This document shows positions 36,647-45,757 of a stretch of 64,000 nt of DNA, in pieces (positions within the stretch are counted from its first letter, which is position 1; each line of letters starts with the position of its first letter). The position numbers and the translations under genes were made by a program. The stretch spans positions 1 through 64,000 of the forward strand of contig NZ_LQOT01000060.1 of the NCBI RefSeq assembly GCF_002101585.1, in the 5' to 3' direction. The notes beneath the pieces are model-generated. The model was not told the origin of the DNA. It did not search any database and worked only from the letters and a program-made list of their open reading frames with translations. Source of the stretch: Mycolicibacter engbaekii. GTDB taxonomy: Bacteria > Actinomycetota > Actinomycetes > Mycobacteriales > Mycobacteriaceae.

Positions 36647-38659
36647 ATGACGGCGATTTCGGCGATCCGCGGCCGCGCGGCGATCCTGGTGCCGATGCTG
36701 TCCGGATTGGCGCTGCTGGCCGGCGGCACCGCCGCGGGAATCGGGGCGCTGTCGCTGACCGACGCGCTGACGGCGACCGGCCTGCCCGACCCGGGGCCGG
36801 TGACCACTCTGGGGCTGCCCTTCGTGCGGGCGGTCGGCGAGTTCGCCGCCGCGCTGGCGGTGGGATCATTCCTGCTCGCGGCGTTTCTGGTGCCGCCGCA
36901 GCAAAGTGGGGTGCTCGACGCCGCCGGCTACCGCGCGCTGCGGTTGGGATCTGTCGCGTCGGGCACCTGGGCGGTCTGCACGGCGCTGCTCGTTCCCCTG
37001 ACCATCTCCGATGTCTCCGGCCACCGGTTCTCGCAGCTGCTGGAACCGTCGACCGTGTGGTCGCTGGCGGGCCTGCTCGACACCGCGTCGGCCTGGCGCT
37101 GGACAGCCTTTTTGGCGGCGCTGCTCACCCTGGTGAGCCTGCCGGTGCTGCGCTGGTCGTGGACGCCCGTGCTGCTGGCCGGATCGCTGCTGACCCTGCT
37201 GCCGTTGGGGTTGACCGGTCACTCGGCGGCCGGCGGCTCGCACGACCTGGCCACCAACAGCCTGCTCATCCACCTGATCGCCGCGGGCCTGTGGGCCGGC
37301 GGTCTGCTGGCGTTGCTGGTCCACGCGCTGCGCGGCGGCGAGCACGCCGACCTGGCGGCACGGCGATTCTCCACGGTGGCGCTGTGGGGTTTCGTGGCGA
37401 TGGGCCTCTCGGGGATGCTCAACGCTCTGGTGAGGGTGACCCCCGCGGAACTGTTCACCACCCCATACGGCCGGTTGGTGACGGCCAAGTTCGTGGCCCT
37501 GTGCGTGCTGGGCGTCATCGGGATCTGGCAGCGGCGCCGCGGCGTGGCGGCGCTGCAGGAAGACCCCGACCAGCGCGCTCCGCTGATCCGGCTGGCCCTG
37601 ACGGAGGCGGTGGTCTTCGCGGTCACGTTCGGGATCGCGGTGGGGCTGGGGCGCACCCCGCCCCCTCCGCCGGCGGTGCTCGACCCGTCGATCCCGATGG
37701 TCAAGATCGGCTACGACTTCGCCGGTCCGCCGACCGTGGCGCGCATCCTGTTCGACTGGCGCTTCGACGTGGTGTTCGGCACGGCCGCGCTGGTGCTGGC
37801 GGGTGTGTACCTGGCCGGTGTACTGCGGCTCCGCCGGCGCGGCGACGCCTGGCCCGCGGGCCGCACCACCGCCTGGATGCTGGGCTGTCTGACGCTGCTG
37901 TTCGCCACCTCGTCGGGCACCGGCCGCTACATGCCGGCGATGTTCAGCATGCACATGGTCGTGCACATGCTGCTGTCGATGCTGGTGCCGATTCTGCTGG
38001 TACTCGGCGGGCCCACCACGCTGGCGTTGCGGGCGTTACCGGTCGCCGGACGCGGCGAGCCGCCCGGTATGCGGGAGTGGCTGCTGGCCGCGCTGCACAG
38101 CCGGTTCTCGCGGTTCCTCACCAACCCGATCATTGCGGCGGTGATCTTCGTCGTCGGTTTCTACGGCCTGTACTTCAGCAGTCTGTTCGACTCGATCGTC
38201 GGCAGCCACGCCGGGCACCTGGCGATGAACGTGCACTTTCTGCTCAGCGGCTATCTCTTCTACTGGGTGGTGATCGGCGTGGATCCGACGCCCCGGCCCA
38301 TCTCGCCGCTGGCGAAACTGGCGGTCGTGTTCGCATCGCTGCCCCTGCACGGCTTCTTCGGGGTCTTCCTGATGGGCATGCAGAAAGTGCTGGGGGAGTG
38401 GTTCTACGGTTCCCTGGGTCTGCCCTGGCACACCGACCTGGCCGGCGACCAGCATCTCGGGGGCGGAATCGCCTGGGCGGCAGGGGAGCTGCCGCTGCTG
38501 ATGGTGATGATCGCCCTGTTGGTGCAGTGGCATCGCAGTGATCGCCGCACCGCGAAGCGACTTGACCGCGCCGCCGCCCGCGACGACGACGCCGACCTGG
38601 CCGCCTACAACGCGATGCTGGCGCAGATGTCCCGGCGCGACGGCACAGTGCAGCGCTGA
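36647..38659 (+). CDS. CopD/CtaG fusion membrane protein (copper/cytochrome oxidase assembly)
   Basis: 670 residues with about 15 transmembrane helices. The N-terminal half resembles CopD copper-resistance permeases (HLIAAGLWAGGLLALLVH, about residues 205-235). The C-terminal half is a caa3-type CtaG assembly factor (FSMHMVVHMLLSMLVPILLVLGGP, about 430-453, with Met/His motifs, and FLLSGYLFYW). It probably handles copper for the aa3 oxidase or for secreted copper enzymes. ATG 36647 is used because the longer frame overlaps plsB2. Similar two-domain proteins (Rv0102-like) occur in M. tuberculosis at another locus. Interesting in a window that also encodes a copper nitrite reductase-like protein. 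Confidence 0.87.
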   Translation: MTAISAIRGRAAILVPMLSGLALLAGGTAAGIGALSLTDALTATGLPDPGPVTTLGLPFVRAVGEFAAALAVGSFLLAAFLVPPQQSGVLDAAGYRALRLGSVASGTWAVCTALLVPLTISDVSGHRFSQLLEPSTVWSLAGLLDTASAWRWTAFLAALLTLVSLPVLRWSWTPVLLAGSLLTLLPLGLTGHSAAGGSHDLATNSLLIHLIAAGLWAGGLLALLVHALRGGEHADLAARRFSTVALWGFVAMGLSGMLNALVRVTPAELFTTPYGRLVTAKFVALCVLGVIGIWQRRRGVAALQEDPDQRAPLIRLALTEAVVFAVTFGIAVGLGRTPPPPPAVLDPSIPMVKIGYDFAGPPTVARILFDWRFDVVFGTAALVLAGVYLAGVLRLRRRGDAWPAGRTTAWMLGCLTLLFATSSGTGRYMPAMFSMHMVVHMLLSMLVPILLVLGGPTTLALRALPVAGRGEPPGMREWLLAALHSRFSRFLTNPIIAAVIFVVGFYGLYFSSLFDSIVGSHAGHLAMNVHFLLSGYLFYWVVIGVDPTPRPISPLAKLAVVFASLPLHGFFGVFLMGMQKVLGEWFYGSLGLPWHTDLAGDQHLGGGIAWAAGELPLLMVMIALLVQWHRSDRRTAKRLDRAAARDDDADLAAYNAMLAQMSRRDGTVQR

Positions 38660-38677
38660 GCCGAGCGCGGCGACCGC

Positions 38678-39256
38678 CTAGGCGATCTGCCCGGCTGTGA
38701 CAAGCACCGCCGCGCGCACCCGGTCGGCGAGGGCCTGTGCCGAGGAGGTGTCGAGCTTGCCGTCCAGGTACAGGAAGGCCAGGCCGTGCACCAGCCCCCA
38801 CACGGCGATGGCCATCGCCTCCGGGTCGGAAGAGGGAAAAACCTGCTGCACTATCGAGTTCAGGCGATCCTGGATCGCCGTCACCGCCGCCGATCGCTCC
38901 GGGTTGGCCGGATCGCACTTCTCGGCGAACATCACCCGGAAGAGTCCAGGGCGGTTCACGGCGAACTGGACGTAGGCGATCGCGATCGTGGCGAGATCGT
39001 CGGCCGTCTTCGGCTCGGGATGTGCCGCGATCAGGTCGGTCGCCAACTCGCGATAACCCACGGCGGCGATCGTCGACAGCAGCGCCTCGCGGTCGGCGAA
39101 GTGCCGGTAGGGCGCGGCGGTCGATACCCCGGCGCGGCGGGCCGTGGCACGCAGCGACAGTTCCGAGGCGCCGTTTTCCTCAAGGAGATCCATAGCTGCG
39201 CGCAACAGGGTTCCGGGCAGGTCACCGTGGTGGTAGGCCTTGGTCGACGTTGACAT
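38678..39256 (-). CDS. TetR-family transcriptional regulator
   Basis: 192 residues with the helix-turn-helix at about 12-58 (GTLLRAAMDLLEENGASELSLRATARRAGVSTAAPYRHFADREALL) and a WHG-type TetR_C_33-like effector domain (TIAIAYVQFAVNRPGLFRVMFAE). It is divergent from the SDR gene. The intergenic region contains two 15-bp palindromes, and a third copy precedes the nitroreductase, so it most likely represses itself, the SDR and the nitroreductase. Effector unknown, perhaps an aldehyde or quinone-like compound. Confidence 0.9.
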   Translation of the reverse strand: MSTSTKAYHHGDLPGTLLRAAMDLLEENGASELSLRATARRAGVSTAAPYRHFADREALLSTIAAVGYRELATDLIAAHPEPKTADDLATIAIAYVQFAVNRPGLFRVMFAEKCDPANPERSAAVTAIQDRLNSIVQQVFPSSDPEAMAIAVWGLVHGLAFLYLDGKLDTSSAQALADRVRAAVLVTAGQIA

Positions 39257-39272
39257 CTCTCGACTACCCCGT

Positions 39273-39287
39273 GTTGACGCCGCTTAC
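39273..39287. promoter_or_regulatory. TetR operator copy 1 (regulator side)
   Basis: GTTGACGCCGCTTAC, a palindrome of the form GTWRRC-NNN-GYTWAC, stands 17 bases upstream of the TetR start. The same pattern occurs at 39319-39333 and 40984-40998. Confidence 0.7.
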
Positions 39288-39318
39288 ATGAGTTCCTAAC
39301 GTTAGCAGCGCCCGCCGT

Positions 39319-39333
39319 GTAAGCGCCGCTAAC
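39319..39333. promoter_or_regulatory. TetR operator copy 2 (SDR side)
   Basis: GTAAGCGCCGCTAAC matches the shared palindrome and lies 40 bases upstream of the SDR start. A perfect 10-bp palindrome CTAACGTTAG (39296-39305) sits between copies 1 and 2. Confidence 0.7.
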
Positions 39334-39372
39334 ATAAGGCGCTCGGCGGCGTTCACCGAAGGAGACCGTGCA

Positions 39373-40203
39373 GTGAGCTCACCGCGAACGATCGTGATCA
39401 CCGGCGCCAGCGACGGCATCGGTGCCGTCGCCGCGCGCGCCCTGGCCGGACCGGAGGTCAACCTCGTCGTCACCGGCCGCTCGGCCCAGAAATTGGCGCC
39501 GGTCGCCGCCGACACCGGTGCCACCGCGTTCACCGCTGATTTCGCCGATCTGAACCAGGTTCGCGAACTGGCCGAACAGATCCGCGAACAGGTCGGCCCC
39601 ATCGACGTCCTACTGAACAACGCGGGTGGAACCTTCGCGCCGAGGCTGCGAACTGCCCAGGACCATGAACCCAACTTCGGGATCAACCACCTCGCGCCGT
39701 TCCTGCTGACGAACCTGCTACGCGATCGGCTGGCCGCAGCTGGTGGCGCCTTGGTGCTCAACACTTCCAGCATTGGCAACCGGCTGGGACACGTCGACCT
39801 CGATGACCTGGACTATCGCCGCCGGCGCGCCTTTGAGACGCGGGCCTACGGGACAAGCAAGCTGTTGAACATCCTGTTCACCCGGGGCATCGCTGCGCGC
39901 TGGGCTGACGACGGGATCGTCTCGGCCGCGGTGCATCCCGGTCCGGTCGCGTCAAGCTTCGGTCGCGACTCATGGTTTGTCGGCCTGCTCTACCGCACTC
40001 CGCTGCGCCACCTCGCGGCCATCACGCCGGTCCAGGGGGCCGCGCCGTTGATCGAACTGGCCAACCGCGGCGCCGACCCGGAGATCAACGGCGTCTACTT
40101 CGACCGGCACCGGGCGAACGGCCGGGAGAATCGGCAAGCCAGCGACCCCAAGCTCATCGACGGGCTATGGACCATCTCCGCCGAGCTTGTCGGGCTGGAC
40201 TGA
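39373..40203 (+). CDS. short-chain dehydrogenase/reductase (retinol-dehydrogenase-like)
   Basis: A 276-residue SDR with TGASDGIG (10-17), NNAGG (about 80-84), catalytic Ser in LNTSSIGN (about 134-135) and Tyr-Lys in YGTSK (about 158-162). The long C-terminal part and the NHLAPFLLTNLL motif resemble retinol dehydrogenase/WW-domain oxidoreductase types. It would reduce a carbonyl compound with NAD(P)H. GTG 39373 with GGAGA upstream. It converges with the nitroreductase, overlapping its 3' end by 39 bases. Substrate unknown. Confidence 0.88.
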   Translation: MSSPRTIVITGASDGIGAVAARALAGPEVNLVVTGRSAQKLAPVAADTGATAFTADFADLNQVRELAEQIREQVGPIDVLLNNAGGTFAPRLRTAQDHEPNFGINHLAPFLLTNLLRDRLAAAGGALVLNTSSIGNRLGHVDLDDLDYRRRRAFETRAYGTSKLLNILFTRGIAARWADDGIVSAAVHPGPVASSFGRDSWFVGLLYRTPLRHLAAITPVQGAAPLIELANRGADPEINGVYFDRHRANGRENRQASDPKLIDGLWTISAELVGLD

Positions 40204-40896
40204 TCGCCACGGCTGGTGACCGAAGCGGTCGACGTGCACCACGTCTTCGATCGGTGGACGCTGGGTCGGGCCGTATCGCCCGCGCGCCCAGCCGATCGGG
40301 ATGACGCACACCGGCACCATCTCGGGCGGCAGCTCCAGCACACGGCGTGTGCGGCGGACCAACCACACGGGCAGCGTCTGCAGTGAGGCGCCCAAGCCCA
40401 CCGCGCGGCACGCCAGGAGCAGGTTCTGCACCGCGGGAAAGACCGAACCGTGGAACGCCGAGATGGAGATCTGCGGCCAGCCCGCCGGCCGGTGGAGCAG
40501 GGTGCGCCGGTAGCAGGCCACCACGAGGGTCGGCAGCTCGTGGTAGTGCTCGCGTTGCCATTCGGACACCCGCAACTGGCGTCGTGTCGCATCATCGGCG
40601 GCAGCGCGTCTGGCAAACCACCCGAACAGCTTGAACATGCGTTGGTAGCTGCGCACCAGGCGCCGCTTCTGCTCGGGGTCATTGACGACGACAAATGCCC
40701 AGTCTTGACTGTTCGAGCTGGTAGGAGCCTTCAGTGCGAGCGCCAGCACCTCGCGCAGCAGTTCCTGGTCGACGGGGGAGAAGTGCAGCCGGCGGATCGC
40801 CCGCTGGGAGCGCATGGCCTCGGCGAGCGGCATGTTCAATCCCGCGAGTGCCTCGGCGGTCTCAGGGGGCGCGAAGGGGTCCGGGGTTGTGCTCAC
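40165..40896 (-). CDS. nitroreductase family flavoprotein
   Basis: 243 residues with the FMN-dependent nitroreductase fold: RSQRAIRRL at about 29-37 (FMN phosphate-binding Arg cluster), KAPTSSNSQDWAFVVV (about 55-70) and the C-terminal GLGASLQTLP...VCVIPIGWARGRYGP segment. The family reduces quinones, nitro groups or flavins with NAD(P)H. The start is ATG 40896. A copy of the local TetR palindrome lies about 88 bases upstream, joining it to the SDR/TetR pair in one regulon. Confidence 0.88.
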   Translation of the reverse strand: MSTTPDPFAPPETAEALAGLNMPLAEAMRSQRAIRRLHFSPVDQELLREVLALALKAPTSSNSQDWAFVVVNDPEQKRRLVRSYQRMFKLFGWFARRAAADDATRRQLRVSEWQREHYHELPTLVVACYRRTLLHRPAGWPQISISAFHGSVFPAVQNLLLACRAVGLGASLQTLPVWLVRRTRRVLELPPEMVPVCVIPIGWARGRYGPTQRPPIEDVVHVDRFGHQPWRSVQPDKLGGDGP

Positions 40897-40983
40897 CGCT
40901 TCTCCTCCACCACACGACCTTCGATACCGGCGTCGGTGAGTCGGCGCAGGAAGTTGTCGCCACCGGGCGACGTGGCAAGCAAT

Positions 40984-40998
40984 GTTAACAGTGCTTAC
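40984..40998. promoter_or_regulatory. TetR operator copy 3 (nitroreductase side)
   Basis: GTTAACAGTGCTTAC is the third copy of the GTWRRC-NNN-GYTWAC palindrome, in the intergenic region between the nitroreductase and the MFS gene end. It lies upstream of the nitroreductase start. Confidence 0.65.
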
Positions 40999-41027
40999 GG
41001 CAGCATCGGCGGCGACGCGTCAGCGCG

Positions 41028-42449
41028 CTACTCGCGCAGGCCCGCTTCGGCGATCGCCTCAGCTTCGTGCTCGGTGGCTACCGACGGTCCCGATCCCGGG
41101 AGTCGTTTACCGGCGACCTCCGGGGTGAACCACACCGTGATCGCTCCCACGACGCCGGCGCCCATCAACAGATAGGCCGGCATCAGCACATTGCCGGTCC
41201 CCGCCACCAGCGTCTCGGCGATTAACGGCGTGGTGCCGCCGAACAGCGACACCGAAATGTTGAAACCGATCGCCACCGCGAAGTAGCGCACGGGGGAGGG
41301 GAACAGCGCGGGCAGGGTCGACGGTGTGGTGCTGTAGAAGCACAGCAGCCCCAGCCCGATGAGCAGCACACCGAGCAGACGCAGTGGATAGCTGCCGCCC
41401 TGGCCGATCAACAAGAATGCCGGAACGGAGCCGAAGATCAGCACAGCGCTGCCGGTCCACAGGATCGGCTTGCGGCCGATCCGGTCGGACAGCCTGGCCA
41501 GCGGCACCACCGTGACCAGCATCAGCACCAGCGTCACCACGATCATCCCCAGCCCGCGGCTGCCGCTGATCCGGCCGACCTGCTTGAAGTACGTCGGCAG
41601 GTAACCGGTGAGCAGATAGTTGGTGACGTTCTCGGCCAGCACCAGGCCCATGCAGATCAGCAGGCTTCTGCGCAGCCCGAGCACCGTCCGCCAGGCCGGC
41701 GCGTTGCCGGGTTCGGTGCCTGCGTCGGCGTGCAGTCGTTCGTAGACCGGTGACTCGTCGATGCGCAAGCGCATGTACAGCGCGACGACGGCCAGCGGGA
41801 CACCCAGCAGGAAGGGCACCCGCCAGCCCCACCGCAGCATCTCGGCCACCGGCAGCTGCGCCTTGAGGACGGCCACCACCGCCGCGCCCATCACGTAGCC
41901 GCCCAGGGTGCCCAACGGCAGGAATCCGGTCAGCGCACCGCGATCGCGATCCGGGGCGTGTTCGCTGATGTGGGTCATGGCGCCCACATACTCGCCGCCG
42001 GTGGAGAACCCCTGCATGATGCGGGTGACCAGGAGCAGGACCGGAGCCCAGATCCCGATCTCCTCGAAGGGCGGCAGCAGGCCCGTCACCGTCGTGCCGA
42101 CCGCCATCAGTGTGACGGTCATGATCAACACGCGTTTGCGGCCGATCCGGTCACCCAGTGCGCCGAAGATGATGCCGCCGAACGGTCGCACCGCGAAGGC
42201 CGCCGCCAGGGTCCCGAACGTGGCGATCAGACCGGCCGCGCTGGAGCTGTCGCTGGGGTAGAAGACCTGGGCGATGGTGGTGGCCGAAAAGCCGTAGATG
42301 CCGAAGTCGTACCACTCCATGAAGTTGCCGATGGCGGTGCCCGCGATCGAGCGCCGCATGGCTACCGGGTCCGCGACCCGGATATCGTCGCGCGCCCAGG
42401 TGCCGCGGCCCGTGTGTTCACCGCTGCCGGTTCGGCCCTTGGTACCCAC
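41028..42449 (-). CDS. MFS transporter, metabolite:H+ symporter (MHS/ProP-KgtP) family
   Basis: About 473 residues with 12 transmembrane helices. The first helix carries GTAIGNFMEWYDFGIYGF, diagnostic of the MHS family (ProP, KgtP, ShiA). RPFGGIIFGALGDRIGRKR is the loop 2-3 motif, repeated as LSDRIGRKP in the second half. Likely substrates are organic acids or betaines; the exact one cannot be read. GTG 42449 is chosen: a TATACG-type -10 lies just upstream and would make a leaderless message. A longer form from 42485 is possible but its extra residues are atypical. Confidence 0.87.
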   Translation of the reverse strand: MGTKGRTGSGEHTGRGTWARDDIRVADPVAMRRSIAGTAIGNFMEWYDFGIYGFSATTIAQVFYPSDSSSAAGLIATFGTLAAAFAVRPFGGIIFGALGDRIGRKRVLIMTVTLMAVGTTVTGLLPPFEEIGIWAPVLLLVTRIMQGFSTGGEYVGAMTHISEHAPDRDRGALTGFLPLGTLGGYVMGAAVVAVLKAQLPVAEMLRWGWRVPFLLGVPLAVVALYMRLRIDESPVYERLHADAGTEPGNAPAWRTVLGLRRSLLICMGLVLAENVTNYLLTGYLPTYFKQVGRISGSRGLGMIVVTLVLMLVTVVPLARLSDRIGRKPILWTGSAVLIFGSVPAFLLIGQGGSYPLRLLGVLLIGLGLLCFYSTTPSTLPALFPSPVRYFAVAIGFNISVSLFGGTTPLIAETLVAGTGNVLMPAYLLMGAGVVGAITVWFTPEVAGKRLPGSGPSVATEHEAEAIAEAGLRE

Positions 42450-42521
42450 CGCAAGCAACGTATACCAACTACCCTGCCCCGCCACGGCAACTCCTGCCCG
42501 GCCGGCCGGGTGGCCTTTACC

Positions 42522-43319
42522 ATGGCGAATATGCGCAGGCTGCCGGGCGTGCTGACCGTGGCCACCGCTGTCGCGGCCCTGACGGCCGGATGCGCGGTGA
42601 CGCCGCCGGAAAGCGGTCCGGCGGCCTCGTCGTCAGCGGTCGCGCCGGCGGCGCCCGCCGCACCGCCGGGGTCCTGGGCCAGCGCCGCGCCGCGCCCGAC
42701 GAAGAAATTCAGCGAGCCGCTGCCCGATGCTGCGGCGATCCTCCAGGAGTCCGGCGTCGCCACCGCGCAATCGGGCAGTGTGCACCTGTCGTTGTCGGTG
42801 ATCGGTGAGATCGACGACATGGGCGTCACGGCGCTCGATGCGGACGTGACCGAGCAACCGGCCCCGGCGGCCCGGGGCTACGCCAAGATCGGCTACCGGG
42901 GCGCGGCGGCCTATGTCGCCGTCGTGGTGTTCGGCGGCCGCCTCTACGTGTCGCAGGAGCCGGGCCGGTGGGTCGATTACGGGCCGGCCGCCAACTTCTA
43001 TGATCCGGCGCGCATCCTGAGCCCGGACACCGGCCTGGCGGACCTGCTTACCGGCTTCGTGGACCCCGAAGTGGTGCAGCGCGAGATGGTCGGTGACGTG
43101 CCCACGGTCCGGATCACCGGCGAGGTCTCGGCCGACGCGGCGAAGAAGATCGTGCCCCAGCTGCAGGCCACCAAGCGGACCGCGTGCACGGCCTGGATCC
43201 AGGAGACCGACGCGCATCACCTGGTCGCACTCGAGTTGGCCTCGGGGGACGACGCCGCTGTGCAGCTGGGGTTCTCCAACTGGGGAGCGCCGGTGATCGT
43301 CGGGCGGCCGCGCACCTAG
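42522..43319 (+). CDS. lipoprotein, LppX/LprAFG-like
   Basis: About 265 residues with a lipoprotein signal. A basic start MRRLPG, a hydrophobic stretch, and the lipobox LTAGC with the lipidated Cys at about residue 24 (21 if the start is ATG 42531). A Pro/Ala/Ser linker follows, then a beta-rich domain similar to mycobacterial LppX/LprAFG lipid carriers, with recurring GYAKIGYRGAAAYVAVVVFGGRLYVSQEPGRWVDYGPAANFYDP. Such proteins move glycolipids across the periplasm. It is divergent from the transporter. Family placement is by pattern and is moderately sure. Confidence 0.8.
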   Translation: MANMRRLPGVLTVATAVAALTAGCAVTPPESGPAASSSAVAPAAPAAPPGSWASAAPRPTKKFSEPLPDAAAILQESGVATAQSGSVHLSLSVIGEIDDMGVTALDADVTEQPAPAARGYAKIGYRGAAAYVAVVVFGGRLYVSQEPGRWVDYGPAANFYDPARILSPDTGLADLLTGFVDPEVVQREMVGDVPTVRITGEVSADAAKKIVPQLQATKRTACTAWIQETDAHHLVALELASGDDAAVQLGFSNWGAPVIVGRPRT

Positions 43320-43470
43320 CCGGTGCGCGGCGCTATCCCCAGTTCGCCGTTCTTCCACAGATGACCGGTGCGGGTGATCCCCGGCGGGGCTCGTTGTCGG
43401 CCCCGACCGGCCCAATGGGTGCAGCACCGGCGGGCTCCTCGGGTTCGCCGCAACCAGGAAGGAAGCACCC

Positions 43471-43950
43471 ATGTTCGAGACAACGCTGACCGTGATCGGC
43501 AACATCGTCACCGACCCCATCCGCCGCCGGGTGGGTGAGCACGAGCTGATCAAATTCCGGGTCGCCAGCAACTCGCGCCGGCGCGGCGCCGACGGAAGCT
43601 GGGAGACCGGCAACACGCTGTTCATCACCGTCAACTGCTGGGACCGGCTGGTCACCGGAGTGGGTGCGTCGTTGAGCAAGGGATTGCCGGTGATCGTGGT
43701 CGGGCACGTCTTCACCAGCGAATACGAGGACAAGGACGGAGTCCGCCGGTCCTCGGTCGAGCTGCGTGCCACGGCGGTGGGCCCCGACCTGGCGCGGTGC
43801 GCGGCCCGCGTGGAGAAGATCATCGCCGCCGGACCGGACAGTCCGCTGGTCGCCGCACGCGGTGAGCACGCCGATGGCCCGGACAGCGCGCACACCGACA
43901 CCGACGCCGATGCCGGAGCCGAGATGGCGGGCATGGCCCTGGCGCCGTGA
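43471..43950 (+). CDS. ssbB: single-stranded DNA-binding protein (second SSB, SsbB-like)
   Basis: 159 residues. The OB fold spans 1-110 (MFETTLTVIGNIVTDPIRRR, then FRVASNSRR and TLFITVNCWDRL). It lacks the glycine-rich DDDIPF-type tail of the main SSB and instead ends in an Asp/Ala-rich tail. This marks it as the paralogous SSB (Rv2478c-like), implicated in competence or stress DNA metabolism in related bacteria. GGAAGGA ribosome-binding site before ATG 43471. It is followed by ettA about 80 bases later. Confidence 0.9.
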   Translation: MFETTLTVIGNIVTDPIRRRVGEHELIKFRVASNSRRRGADGSWETGNTLFITVNCWDRLVTGVGASLSKGLPVIVVGHVFTSEYEDKDGVRRSSVELRATAVGPDLARCAARVEKIIAAGPDSPLVAARGEHADGPDSAHTDTDADAGAEMAGMALAP

Positions 43951-44030
43951 GCGCAGCCGACAGCGGTGCCGGGTGACCCCCTAGGATGGTCAGCGAGCAA
44001 TTTCGCGAGACCAGGAGGCGACACCCCGGC

Positions 44031-45704
<1,674 letters not shown>

Positions 45705-45757
45705 GGTTGGTCCGGTAGCGGCGCTGCCGGCACTGACACGGGTCAGGAGGGGTGGGG

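Noticed and set aside
40450-41175. Plus-strand frame of 241 codons opposite the nitroreductase
   Set aside because: Overlaps the nitroreductase with its intact FMN motifs and runs through the operator region; composition of a shadow frame.
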